DNA of 64,000 nt from Cesiribacter sp964504565. Lineage in GTDB: Bacteria > Bacteroidota > Bacteroidia > Cytophagales > Cyclobacteriaceae. Location: positions 1-64,000 of the forward strand of contig CAZDEY010000007.1 of the NCBI GenBank assembly GCA_964504565.1, in the 5' to 3' direction. The translations under genes and the position numbers were made by a program. The notes under the pieces are model-generated. The model searched no databases. It saw only the letters and a program-made list of their open reading frames with translations, and was not told the origin of the DNA. This document shows, piece after piece, positions 25,803-35,143 of the stretch. The stretch's first letter is position 1. Every line of letters begins with the position of its first letter.

Positions 25803-27950
25803 ATGGAAAGTATAGCAGGAAATAGCTTATTGGTAGGAGGATTAATCCTCCTGGTAGTGGCTTTTGCCTTCCTGATTTTCTTGGCTAAGCTATATAGAAA
25901 ATCAGAGCAGGGCCAGGCACTGGTAGTTACCGGTGTAGGCGGACCCAAAGTATCGTTTAGCGGCACCACCGTAATTCCGGTCTTTCAACGATTGGAGATT
26001 ATGGACATCACGGTTAAAACCATCATGATTAACCGGATGGGCAAAGAAGGCCTTATTTGCCGCGATAATATGCGGGCCGACATTAAAGTAACCTTCTTCG
26101 TTAGGGTAAACCAAACCAAGGAAGATGTAATGAATGTAGCCCAAAGCATTGGTTGCGATCGCGCTTCCGATCCGGCTCAGTTAGAACTTCTTTTTGATGC
26201 CAAATTCTCCGAAGCCCTAAAAACCGTAGGTAAGCGCTTCGACTTTGTAGACCTCTACACCAACCGCGTGGAGTTTAAAGACGAAATTTTGCAAATAATC
26301 GGTACCGACCTGAACGGTTATATACTGGATGACTGCGCTATTGACTATCTGGAGCAAACCCCGCTGGAGTTCCTGAATGAAAGTAATATTCTTGACTCAG
26401 AAGGTATCAAGAAGATTATTGACCTGACCGCTAAGCAGAAAATGGAGGCCAACTTCATTGAACGCGAAAAGGAAAAAACGCTGAAGAAGCAGGATGTTGA
26501 AGCGAGAGAAACAGTATTGCAGTTAGAGCGTCAGCAGATTGAAAGCGAAGAAAAGCAGCGCCGCGAAGTGGCCAGCGTACGAGCCCGCGAACGAGCCGAA
26601 GCTGAAAAGATTGAGGCTGAGGAGCGTTTGAAATCGGAGAATGCCCGTATAGCTACCGATGAGCAATTGCAAATAGCTGAGCAGAATAAAGAGCGTCAGG
26701 TGTTGGTTGCCCAGCGCAATAAAGAGAAAACCGACGCGGTAGAAATGGAGCGCGTAACCCAGGCTCGCGACCTTGAGGCTAATGAGCGGGAGCGCATAGT
26801 TTCGCTGGCGCAGATTGAAAAAGAGAAAGCCCTGGAGGTTGAGCGTCGAAATATTCAGGAGGTGATTCGTGAGCGGGTAATGGTAGAAAAAGATACCGTT
26901 GCCGAGGAGGAGCGCATTAAAGATACCCGCGCCCATGCCGAGGCAGAACGGTTGAAGAAAGTTGCCTTAATAAACGCGGAGAAAGAAGCGCAGGAGTCGT
27001 TAGTGAAGGAAATTAAAGCGGCCGAAGCTGCCCGCGAAGCGGCCGAATTCCGGGCTCGTCAGGCGATGATTGATGCCGAAGCTGAGCGCAAAACCGCTGA
27101 TATGAAAGCCGAAAGCATTAAGATTATGGCCGATGCTGAAGCGAAGAAGGCCGCCGCTTTAGGTTTAAGCGAAGCTCAGGTAATGGAAGCGAAAGCTGCC
27201 GCCCTAAGCAAACAAGGTGAAGCCGAAGCTAATGTAATTGAGGAGCGGGCTGATGCCGATGCTAAAGCTATCCGCATGAAGGGCGTGGCCCAGGCTGAGG
27301 CCAATACTAAACTTGGTCAGGCTGATGCCGAAATTATTCGAGCCAAAGCCGAGGCTAAGGAAATTGAAGGCCAGATGGAAGCCCGTATTATGGAGCAGAA
27401 GTTTGCCGCCGAAGCCAAAGGTATAGAAGAAAAAGCCAAAGCCATGAGTGCGCTGGATGGCCCAGGTAAGGAACACGAAGAGTTTAAGCTACGTCTGGAG
27501 AAAGACAAAGCCGTAGAACTAGCCTCACTGGATATGCAACAGAGATTGGCTGAAGCCCAAGCGACCGTACTAGCCGAAGCCCTGAAAAACGCCGATATCG
27601 ACATTATTGGCGGAGAAAGCATGTTCTTTCAGAACATTATGGGAGCCATGGCCAAAGGCAAAGCTATTGATGGCCTATTCAACCAGAGCGGTGCCCTGCA
27701 AGATGTAAAGAACACCTTCTTTGCACCTAATGCTAACGGCAATACCAACTTCAAAGAGCAAATGCGCCAGTTCCTCGATAAGTTCGGCTTGCAAAGCGAA
27801 GATGTACGCAACCTGAGCATTTCGGCCCTACTGCTTCGCATGATGCAAAGTGCCGAAACCGATCAGCAAAAAACTGCCTTGCAAGAGCTTAACAAGCTGG
27901 CCGGCAGCATTGGCCTCGGCGACAAGCAGGTTAGTATGCTGAATTTGTAA
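25803..27950 (+). CDS. Flotillin-family protein (YqiK-like)
   Basis: Flotillins are membrane-anchored SPFH proteins that scaffold membrane microdomains. The 715-residue protein starts with one membrane helix (about 10-32, LLVGGLILLVVAFAFLIFLA), followed by the SPFH/band-7 domain (about 40-215). A very long Glu/Ala/Lys-rich coiled coil (about 215-600) follows. The flotillin C-terminal region (about 600-715) contains the hydrophobic SMFFQNIMGAMAKGKAID. It is longer than eukaryotic flotillins, as usual for YqiK-like proteins. It lies after the YqiJ-like gene, and the pair with PspA suggests a role in membrane integrity. Confidence 0.92.
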   Translation: MESIAGNSLLVGGLILLVVAFAFLIFLAKLYRKSEQGQALVVTGVGGPKVSFSGTTVIPVFQRLEIMDITVKTIMINRMGKEGLICRDNMRADIKVTFFVRVNQTKEDVMNVAQSIGCDRASDPAQLELLFDAKFSEALKTVGKRFDFVDLYTNRVEFKDEILQIIGTDLNGYILDDCAIDYLEQTPLEFLNESNILDSEGIKKIIDLTAKQKMEANFIEREKEKTLKKQDVEARETVLQLERQQIESEEKQRREVASVRARERAEAEKIEAEERLKSENARIATDEQLQIAEQNKERQVLVAQRNKEKTDAVEMERVTQARDLEANERERIVSLAQIEKEKALEVERRNIQEVIRERVMVEKDTVAEEERIKDTRAHAEAERLKKVALINAEKEAQESLVKEIKAAEAAREAAEFRARQAMIDAEAERKTADMKAESIKIMADAEAKKAAALGLSEAQVMEAKAAALSKQGEAEANVIEERADADAKAIRMKGVAQAEANTKLGQADAEIIRAKAEAKEIEGQMEARIMEQKFAAEAKGIEEKAKAMSALDGPGKEHEEFKLRLEKDKAVELASLDMQQRLAEAQATVLAEALKNADIDIIGGESMFFQNIMGAMAKGKAIDGLFNQSGALQDVKNTFFAPNANGNTNFKEQMRQFLDKFGLQSEDVRNLSISALLLRMMQSAETDQQKTALQELNKLAGSIGLGDKQVSMLNL

Positions 27951-27966
27951 AATTACCCCCGCCAGC

Positions 27967-27994
27967 TTAGCTACGGGTTTAAACCCGTAGCTAA
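27967..27994. repeat. 28-bp perfect palindrome
   Basis: TTAGCTACGGGTTT and AAACCCGTAGCTAA are perfect reverse complements with no loop. It lies 16 bases after the flotillin stop. It resembles REP units seen in Bacteroidota and has no T-run. Confidence 0.9.
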
Positions 27995-28020
27995 CCAGTT
28001 GAGGCTAAACCCTTAGAAAG

Positions 28021-28524
28021 ATGAAAACTACTTACACCGAAAGCAGCCGCATAAAAGCTAAACCCGCTTACTGGATAGTTGGAATTGCCTTAGTCTTAGG
28101 TTTAGGCTTGCCGTTGGTAACCTCAGGTAGTGAGTGGAATGAGAAAGAAATAACGGGTTTAGCTATTTGCGCTGCGGTGATAGTTCCTATTTGTCTCTGG
28201 ATTATGTACTGTCGTCTGGTAGTAAAATTGAGCCAGGCTGGTATACACTATCAGTTCAAGGGTATGCAATTGAAACCGCGATTTGTTCGCTGGCAGCAAT
28301 TAGAATGCTGGAAAATAAGACCGGTAAGTGCCTTCGGTGAATTTGGCGGTTGGGGCTTGCGAACCAATTTCCATAGTTGGGGCTACATGACCGGTACTCC
28401 TTATGCCTTAGAGCTAAATTACAAAGATGGGAAGGTAAGGGTTATCAGTATTAAACATCCTGCCAAGGTAAGGCAATGGCTTGAAACCAACAACCTAAGC
28501 CCCATGAATGCAGCCGAAAGCTAA
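28021..28524 (+). CDS. Small membrane protein, possibly with PH-like domain
   Basis: This 167-residue protein has two membrane helices (about 17-35 and 45-66) followed by a soluble part of about 100 residues with alternating strands (VVKLSQAGIHYQFKGMQLKP; RFVRWQQLECWKIRPV). A closing amphipathic helix with RQWLE follows. Two helices plus such a beta domain resemble bacterial PH-like membrane proteins. The WGLRTNFHSWGYMTG block is rich in Trp and Gly and seems characteristic. No function is recognised. It is in line with the flotillin and ATPase genes and probably co-transcribed. Confidence 0.65.
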   Translation: MKTTYTESSRIKAKPAYWIVGIALVLGLGLPLVTSGSEWNEKEITGLAICAAVIVPICLWIMYCRLVVKLSQAGIHYQFKGMQLKPRFVRWQQLECWKIRPVSAFGEFGGWGLRTNFHSWGYMTGTPYALELNYKDGKVRVISIKHPAKVRQWLETNNLSPMNAAES

Positions 28525-28554
28525 ATAAAAGAACCTCTAAATTTTTTAACCAAT

Positions 28555-28872
28555 ATGACACTTTTAATGACCATACTTTTGCTGGCCTCCGCCGGGTTAA
28601 CCGGCTGGGTAGGCTGGCAGCTTAGAGCTAATAATCGCCTGGAGTGGTTACTGGGCTATAGCCCAACCGCCGTTCGCGATAGAAGCGGACTGGCTCGCTG
28701 GGCCGGGGGCGTACTATTTGTACTAGCTTTAGTTGAAATTGCCAGCGCCGCCGGTTTATGGGTATGGCCCGTAACTTTGGCCGGACTAATCTGCGCCGCT
28801 CTACACTGTCTAGGTATTATCATCCTGGCCTTAGGCTCTACACAATACTCAAAAACGGAGGAAACCTTTTGA
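28555..28872 (+). CDS. Small membrane protein, DUF3784-like topology
   Basis: This 105-residue protein has an N-terminal helix (LLMTILLLASAGLTGWVGWQ), a polar segment (RANNRLEWLLGYSPTAVRDR) and two more membrane helices. The spacing resembles DUF3784-type proteins, but I am not certain. It lies 30 bases after the preceding membrane-protein gene and before a REP-filled gap and the giant ATPase gene, so it is probably part of the same transcript. Confidence 0.6.
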   Translation: MTLLMTILLLASAGLTGWVGWQLRANNRLEWLLGYSPTAVRDRSGLARWAGGVLFVLALVEIASAAGLWVWPVTLAGLICAALHCLGIIILALGSTQYSKTEETF

Positions 28873-28921
28873 TGGAGAGAATGGAGTTGAAGATGGAAAG
28901 GCTATGCAAAATAGGAAACGG

Positions 28922-29105
28922 GCCTACACACCGCGCGACGGTCGCCCCAGCATCGCTACGCTCGCTACCCCTCTCAAGAGGGGAATTTCTGCCACTGTCC
29001 CTTTTGAGGGGGGCAACTAACGAAGTGAGCGGGGTGTGTCAGAAGCCCTACAAGTAACCACGAATTCCAATTTGATGTAACGATTCTTCCCTCCTTTAGG
29101 AGGGA
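28922..29105. repeat. REP pair and TCCCTCCT palindrome before the giant ATPase gene
   Basis: 28922-29040 runs from ACACACCG through CCCCTCT-CA-AGAGGGG (28968-28983) and CCCTTTTGAGGGG to GGGGTGTGT, so it belongs to the same family as 25442-25617. TCCCTCCT-TT-AGGAGGGA follows at 29088-29105. The ATPase start codon is 23 bases further on. Confidence 0.8.
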
Positions 29106-29127
29106 CCGAGGGAGGTGAAAAATAAAA

Positions 29128-32100
29128 ATGAGCAAAAATACTATACCTACACCCGAACAACCGCAGGATAATAATCAGCTGGAAGGAGCATCGTACCAGA
29201 TTCTGCAGAAGCGTTTGCTGGATGCTGCTGGTAGTTTGCGCGAGAAGCTGGCCGGGCTCAATGGTAGCCGTAAAGATATTTTCGGGGCGATAGAAACCAA
29301 ATTGCTGGCCACCGAGCGCGTAAGTACTGAACACAACTGTGTAGCTCAGGATATGAGTCCGGTGGGCAAGAGGCCCGTGGGCGAAAGCTTTATCTTCGGC
29401 TACAACGTACAGATGGGCCTAAAGCAGGAAATGGATCTGGCCGATGTGTTTAGTATTTACCGCTACGAGGAAAAGAGCTTCCACCCGGAAACGCTGGATA
29501 TACTAAAGCAGGGAAGTTTTGCCGAGGACTTCAAAAATCTGTATAAATACTATAAAGAAACCCGTTTTGTAAAGTTTGTCAAGCAAGGCGTTCACCTGCA
29601 TATGGTGTTTCGCGTTGGCAAAAGCGAGGGCGATATAAAAACCTTTAAGTGGTTGCTGGAAGGCGATAGCCTAAAGTATATCGACAACCGGAGTGAACAC
29701 GAAATTAAAACCCCGGCCCAACAAGAATTTCGCTGGAAAAAAACGACCCGCGATCAGCAGCGCGCCGGCCGCTTCCCGCACATCAGTATTGAAGATCGGG
29801 TGTTTGTGGAAACCCTGGGCGGCGACCTTACCATTAAAGTAGAAGACAATACCGAAAAAGGGCAGGGAATATATACCGAACCGGTTGAGTTTCCAGACCA
29901 GACGCTGGATGATGCCGAGGTGTTCTACGCCTTACTGGATAACCTCACGGTACTTAAAGTAAGGCCGTATAACGAGAAGGAGTGGCGCTATTTTGTCTAT
30001 AATGCCAAGCTTCAGCAGGTAAAACGTATCGATAGCCTTGGCCAAGCAGCACTCTTATTGCCCGACGATCAGGGCTTGCTATTCCCGGATGGCTACTATC
30101 TGCAAACCGGTGAGTATAAGCGCTTCGATATGCCGGAAGGGAAAGCCATGCGCTTCGAAAAGCGAATTATCAGCCCCAATGGCGAAGACGTGCTGTTTGT
30201 ATTCTTTAATGCAGCCGAAGGCTTGTATTTACTTCTGCCCTATAACCTGATTGAGCAGGAAATCGATACGCCAATTTATTGCCACGGCTACTCTATTTTC
30301 GAGAACGGCGAAATGCTCTTCTTCCGCGGCGATGATGAGCCCACCCGCCACCATACCATCCAGATTTGGCAGACTCCCTACGTTGGGCCAAACTACCAGA
30401 TGGGGCAGGCTAACGACAGTTACTTATTCAAAATTGGTAATAAAGAAGTGGTGCGCGCTATGGCCGAGGCTAATCAGCTTATTGGCCTGCTGGAAAAAGA
30501 AGATAATTATGCCGGCCTGTACCACGACCTGATAAAATCAGCCACCGCCCTATTAGACCACTACCACTGGCTAGGCCATGCCGAAGCTTATGAGCTGGAA
30601 ACTCCGCTAAGGTTGGTTAGGCAAACGGCCAATTCGGCGCTGGATGAATTTGAAAAAGTACGCAGCATAAAGAAAAGCACCGAGGAGCAAACGGGCAAAA
30701 CCTTAAGCGAGGCCGACGGACTATTGCGCAACATTAAGCGCGAACGACCGCGCCACATCCTGGATTTTGTAGCCCAGCTTAACGCGTTGCGTAGGCTTAG
30801 AGGTGAAGTTATATCGCTGAAAGACTTGCGCTACGTACAGCTTGCGCCGGTAGAAGGTGCCGAGCAGTTGCTAAAAGATGCTGCCGATAGCGTAGCCCGG
30901 GCCTGCGTACGTTTTCTACTTCAGGATGATGCCCTGCAGCCCTACCAACAAAAACTAGATGAACTTGGACAGCAGGTAGAAAAGGCACCAAAAGTAGCCG
31001 AACTAAATGCCTTGCTGGAAGAGGCCGATACCCTGGCCGGCGAACTGGAAATGCTGTTGGAGGTAGTGGGTAATCTAAAAATTGAAGATGCTACCCAGAC
31101 CACGCAGATAATTGATAACGTTTCGGCTTTGTACGCCGGACTGAACGCCACGCGTACCCGCCTGCGCAACCGCAAAAAAGAACTGCAGCGCGCGGAAGGG
31201 GCCGCTGAATTCTCGGCGCAGCTAAAATTGGTTGACCAGAGCGTAATAAACTACCTGGATGTGTGCGATACGCCGGCCAAGGTAGAAGAATACCTGACCC
31301 GCGTAATGGTGCAGCTGGAAGAGTTAGAAGGTAAGTTTTCGGAGTTTGATGAGTTTCTGGATAAGCTGGCAACCAAGCGCGAGGAGGTATATGCTGCTTT
31401 CGAGAACAAAAAGGTTGCCCTGACCGAAGCCCGAAACAAACGTGCGGTAACGCTGCATGGCGCCGGTGAGCGTATTATTAGCGCAGTAAAAAGCCGTTTA
31501 GGTAGGTTTAAAGAGGTTAACGAAATTAATGGCTACCTAGCGGGTGACCTGATGGTGGAAAAGCTGCGTGGCATTATTGCCGATCTGCAGGAGTTAGGCG
31601 ATACCGTAAAATCCGACGACCTAAAGAGCCAGTTACAGGCTCTGCGCGATGAGAGCTTGCGCCAGCTTAAGGATAGAAAGGAACTTTATGCCGATGGCGA
31701 AAACACTATTAAGTTCGGAAAGTGGATATTTAGTGTAAATAAGCAGCCACTGGAGCTGACCACACTTCTGCGCCCTGATGGTTGGTACTACCACCTGACC
31801 GGTACGGCCTATTTTGAAAAGATAAAAGCCGATAGCCTGAAGGGTACCGAAGCTGTGTGGCAGCAAAATCTGGTATCGGAAAACGAGCAGGTATACCGGG
31901 CGGAATACTTAGCGTATCAATTCCTGAAATCGGTGCGGGAAGGTAAGCTGGAAACCAGCCTGACCGAATTGCAGCAATTTACTATCGATGAACTGTTAAC
32001 TGCTGTGCAAAAGTTCTCGGCCGGCCGCTTCGATGAGGGTTACGTAAAGGGCGTGCACGATAAAGATGCCGCGCGTTTGCTTACCCACTTACTGACAATG

Positions 32101-34080
32101 GAAAGTACCGTGGGCTTGCTTAAATACGCCCCACCAACCCGTACGCTGGCGCATATTGGCTGGCTGGTGTTTATGCCGAAATCTACGCGCGAAGCGCTGG
32201 AAGGGCAACTGACCGGTGCCGGTGAAATCTTGAAGGTATTCCCATCGGCAAACGGCTTTGCGTCGGTGCGCAATCAGTTAGAAAAGCACTTGGTACAGTT
32301 TGCCGAGGAAACCGAACTGTTCTTAGCTGAAGAAGCCTTTGAGGCCGCCCAGTACTTATTTGAAGCCCTAAGTGGAGCCGGATTTGTAGTAGATAACTTT
32401 GCTATGCAGCTAAAAGAACAGTTTTTAGCTGACTTGAAGAAGAACGGTGGCCTAAACGCTTTCGAAAGCAGTATTAAAAAGCTGCAGGACCAGCCCGCCG
32501 CAGCCTATAGCTTGCTAAGGCAATGGGCCGGGGCCTGGCTAGAGAGCGCAGAGGCAGAGAATTTCTGGCTCGATGAACTGGCCAGTTTGCTATGGCCGGA
32601 ACTTCGCGATACGCTACAGAATGCGGTAAATGTCAACTTGAGCGATACCATTCAGGAAATGGCCGGTGAGCACGCGCTTATTCGGGAGCAACAATATAAG
32701 CTGGGCTATCACCAATTCTGGCACAAGCTACAGCAACACGAAAGTACGACGGTGCCACTGTATCGTCAGCTAACCCAGGCTAAAAAGCTACTGATAAAAG
32801 AAGGGGCAGAAAACCTTCGTCTGGAAGAATTTAAGCCGCGCGTAATGAGTTCTTTCGTACGGAATAAGCTGATAGATGAGGTTTACCTGCCACTAATCGG
32901 CGCTAACCTGGCCAAGCAAATAGGTACCGCCGGCGATACCAGCCGCGTTGACCGCCAGGGTATGCTTTTGCTGATTTCGCCTCCGGGTTACGGTAAAACC
33001 ACTTTAATGGAATACCTGGCTGATCGCCTGGGGCTTATCTTCATGAAGATTAACGGCCCGGCCATTGGCCACGATATTACCTCTATTGACCCGAGCGAAG
33101 CTAAAAATGCCGGTGCGCGTCAAGAGTTAGAAAAGCTTAACCTAAGCTTTGAAATGGGCGACAACGTGATGATTTATCTGGATGATATTCAGCACTGTAA
33201 TCCGGAGTTTCTGCAGAAGTTTATCAGCTTGTGCGATGGGCAGCGAAAAATAGAAGGTATCTGGAAGGGTAGAAGCAAGACTTATGACTTCAGAGGTCGC
33301 CGCGTGGCGGTAGTAATGGCGGGTAACCCCTATACCGAAAGCGGCGAAAAATTCCGTATACCGGATATGCTGGCCAACCGAGCCGACATTTACAACCTAG
33401 GCGACATTCTGGGCGATAGCGATACCGCCTTCAAACTTAGTTATTTGGAAAACAGCTTTACGGCTAACCCGGCTGTGGCGCGCATTGCCACTAAAAGCCA
33501 TAAAGATGCCGTAGCCATAATCAAAATGGCAATGCACGGCGAAAACCAGGCCGAAACTCCGCAGTGGGAAGCCAATCACGACCCTAGCGAAATTAGCGAG
33601 GCCGTTAGCGTACTAAAGAAGTTGCTGAAAATTCGCGATGTGGTGCTGCGCGTGAACGAGGAATATATTCATTCGGCCGGCCAGGCCGATGAATACCGTA
33701 CCGAACCCGCCTTTAAGCTGCAGGGTAGCTACCGAAATATGAATAAGTTGGGTGAAAAAGTAGCCCCGGTTATGAATGAGCAGGAACTTGATACCTTAAT
33801 TCTAAGCCACTACGAAAGCGAGGCGCAGACCTTAACCACCGGTGCTGAAGCCAACTTGCTCAAGTTTAAAGACATGATGAACTGGCTGAGCCAGGAGGAA
33901 AAGGAACGTTGGGCCGATATAAAAGCCATTTTTAAGAAGCAGCAGCAACTAAAAGGCCTGGGCGGCAACCATATGGCACAGCTTATGGCGCAGGTAGAAA
34001 ATGTAAGCCACGCGCTGTACGGCATAAGAGCCGCACTGGCAGCGGGTTCCAAGTTGAACGGCGTGGAGAAGGAAAAATAG
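29128..34080 (+). CDS. Giant AAA-type ATPase (family often labelled DNA repair ATPase)
   Basis: This 1650-residue cytoplasmic protein has three regions. The N-terminal part (about 1-490) is beta-rich with repeated GDLTIKVEDN- and FVYNAKLQQ-like strands, perhaps propeller-like. The middle (about 500-1200) is mainly helical coiled coil. The C-terminal AAA module (about 1240-1500) has Walker A PPGYGKTT (Lys1290), Walker B MIYLDDIQ (Asp1352-Asp1353) and a sensor-like VVMAGNPYTESG, resembling MoxR-type ATPases. The database name suggests DNA repair, but nothing in the sequence shows DNA binding. Its location with PspA, flotillin and TerB suggests work at the membrane. It ends 7 bases before the next gene, implying a shared transcript. 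Confidence 0.82.
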   Translation: MSKNTIPTPEQPQDNNQLEGASYQILQKRLLDAAGSLREKLAGLNGSRKDIFGAIETKLLATERVSTEHNCVAQDMSPVGKRPVGESFIFGYNVQMGLKQEMDLADVFSIYRYEEKSFHPETLDILKQGSFAEDFKNLYKYYKETRFVKFVKQGVHLHMVFRVGKSEGDIKTFKWLLEGDSLKYIDNRSEHEIKTPAQQEFRWKKTTRDQQRAGRFPHISIEDRVFVETLGGDLTIKVEDNTEKGQGIYTEPVEFPDQTLDDAEVFYALLDNLTVLKVRPYNEKEWRYFVYNAKLQQVKRIDSLGQAALLLPDDQGLLFPDGYYLQTGEYKRFDMPEGKAMRFEKRIISPNGEDVLFVFFNAAEGLYLLLPYNLIEQEIDTPIYCHGYSIFENGEMLFFRGDDEPTRHHTIQIWQTPYVGPNYQMGQANDSYLFKIGNKEVVRAMAEANQLIGLLEKEDNYAGLYHDLIKSATALLDHYHWLGHAEAYELETPLRLVRQTANSALDEFEKVRSIKKSTEEQTGKTLSEADGLLRNIKRERPRHILDFVAQLNALRRLRGEVISLKDLRYVQLAPVEGAEQLLKDAADSVARACVRFLLQDDALQPYQQKLDELGQQVEKAPKVAELNALLEEADTLAGELEMLLEVVGNLKIEDATQTTQIIDNVSALYAGLNATRTRLRNRKKELQRAEGAAEFSAQLKLVDQSVINYLDVCDTPAKVEEYLTRVMVQLEELEGKFSEFDEFLDKLATKREEVYAAFENKKVALTEARNKRAVTLHGAGERIISAVKSRLGRFKEVNEINGYLAGDLMVEKLRGIIADLQELGDTVKSDDLKSQLQALRDESLRQLKDRKELYADGENTIKFGKWIFSVNKQPLELTTLLRPDGWYYHLTGTAYFEKIKADSLKGTEAVWQQNLVSENEQVYRAEYLAYQFLKSVREGKLETSLTELQQFTIDELLTAVQKFSAGRFDEGYVKGVHDKDAARLLTHLLTMESTVGLLKYAPPTRTLAHIGWLVFMPKSTREALEGQLTGAGEILKVFPSANGFASVRNQLEKHLVQFAEETELFLAEEAFEAAQYLFEALSGAGFVVDNFAMQLKEQFLADLKKNGGLNAFESSIKKLQDQPAAAYSLLRQWAGAWLESAEAENFWLDELASLLWPELRDTLQNAVNVNLSDTIQEMAGEHALIREQQYKLGYHQFWHKLQQHESTTVPLYRQLTQAKKLLIKEGAENLRLEEFKPRVMSSFVRNKLIDEVYLPLIGANLAKQIGTAGDTSRVDRQGMLLLISPPGYGKTTLMEYLADRLGLIFMKINGPAIGHDITSIDPSEAKNAGARQELEKLNLSFEMGDNVMIYLDDIQHCNPEFLQKFISLCDGQRKIEGIWKGRSKTYDFRGRRVAVVMAGNPYTESGEKFRIPDMLANRADIYNLGDILGDSDTAFKLSYLENSFTANPAVARIATKSHKDAVAIIKMAMHGENQAETPQWEANHDPSEISEAVSVLKKLLKIRDVVLRVNEEYIHSAGQADEYRTEPAFKLQGSYRNMNKLGEKVAPVMNEQELDTLILSHYESEAQTLTTGAEANLLKFKDMMNWLSQEEKERWADIKAIFKKQQQLKGLGGNHMAQLMAQVENVSHALYGIRAALAAGSKLNGVEKEK

Positions 34081-34087
34081 TAACTAG

Positions 34088-34567
34088 ATGAAACATTTGA
34101 TTGAGTTTGACGCTGGGAAGCTTCTCCCGTTTCATTTTATTTTGGCGGGTACAATCCTCCTATTCTTTGGTGTAGTTGCCTTACTATATAGCCCCTTTGC
34201 CGGAATATTGTTTGGCTTATTAGGCTTACTTATACTTACCGCAAAAAGGGGGGTAGATATTGATTTTGCGAAAAAGATTTATCGGGAATATCACTCTTTT
34301 TATTGGATTAAAACTGGCAAGTGGTCGCCTTTTAATTCAGTGGTTAAGCTGTACATAAACCCGGTTAAGATGAGTCAGCGAATGAGCAATTTGGCTTCAA
34401 GTAGCACTATTCATAGTAATGAGTACAAGGCTTACTTGAAATTCAATAATGAAGACAAAGTATATTTGTTGTCAGGTAAAAAAATAAAAGTTTTAGAGGA
34501 AAAATTAACTCCCCTGGCAGCTAGCTTGGGTTTGAGCATAACTGATAATTCTAAGCTGTTTAGTTAA
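34088..34567 (+). CDS. Membrane protein of unknown function
   Basis: This 159-residue protein has two membrane helices (about 14-34 and 36-53) followed by a soluble part. The latter contains DIDFAKKIYREYHSFYWIKT, strands AYLKFNNEDKVYLLSG, and a terminal helix. The layout (two helices, then a small beta-rich domain) resembles the product at 28021-28524, though sequence similarity is not evident. It lies 7 bases after the giant ATPase gene. AT-rich codons distinguish it from that gene. Confidence 0.65.
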   Translation: MKHLIEFDAGKLLPFHFILAGTILLFFGVVALLYSPFAGILFGLLGLLILTAKRGVDIDFAKKIYREYHSFYWIKTGKWSPFNSVVKLYINPVKMSQRMSNLASSSTIHSNEYKAYLKFNNEDKVYLLSGKKIKVLEEKLTPLAASLGLSITDNSKLFS

Positions 34568-34578
34568 ATTAAATATGT

Positions 34579-35139
34579 ATGAACAAACTCTTAACCAAAT
34601 TAAAATTAGTTGACTACCATGAGTTTACTCTGCCGGTAGACAAAAATCATTTGGTAAACAAACTAAAAGCTAATGTAGACCGAGGTAGTACTTCTAATTT
34701 TCTATCAGGGCTTGAAATGTTTTCATCCAGTAAGAACGAGTATAAAGGTGAAGTGCTGGCTGATTCATTTCATTTAAGGAAGCGACCTAAAATGTTCGAT
34801 ATGAACAGTATGACATCGGCTAAAGCTAAAGGTATACTAAACGAGGTTGCCAATGGAACTCAGGTAAATTTAGAAATTAATGGCTTTACTGGGCAGTTCA
34901 AGCCATTTTTGATCCTTGTGCCTATAATTTATATAATTTTCATAATAGCCTTTTTGAGTTCGGATACTTTTCCAGCATTTGGGTTAGTGTTTATACTGGT
35001 GCATGGAGTATTTATGTTAGGAATGCCCTATATGTTCATGCGAAGAAGCATTAGCCGCCTGAAGTATGATATAGAAAGAGATATGTACTATATGGTAAGA
35101 AATGATTTATCAACTTCAACCAATAAAATTCAAGCATAA
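34579..35139 (+). CDS. Membrane protein of unknown function
   Basis: This 186-residue protein has a soluble N-terminal part of about 110 residues (LVDYHEFTLPVDKNHLVNKL; mixed strands and helices) followed by two membrane helices near 115-155 (LILVPIIYIIFIIAFLSS; LVFILVHGVFMLGMPYMF). It ends in a basic, cytoplasmic tail. It is 11 bases after the previous gene and 4 bases before the TerB-like gene. I recognise no family. Confidence 0.65.
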   Translation: MNKLLTKLKLVDYHEFTLPVDKNHLVNKLKANVDRGSTSNFLSGLEMFSSSKNEYKGEVLADSFHLRKRPKMFDMNSMTSAKAKGILNEVANGTQVNLEINGFTGQFKPFLILVPIIYIIFIIAFLSSDTFPAFGLVFILVHGVFMLGMPYMFMRRSISRLKYDIERDMYYMVRNDLSTSTNKIQA

Positions 35140-35143
35140 TTTT

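Noticed and set aside
29128..34080. SMC- or RecN-like DNA repair protein
   Set aside because: Walker A and B lie together in one C-terminal AAA module rather than at opposite ends of a coiled coil, and no ABC signature is seen.
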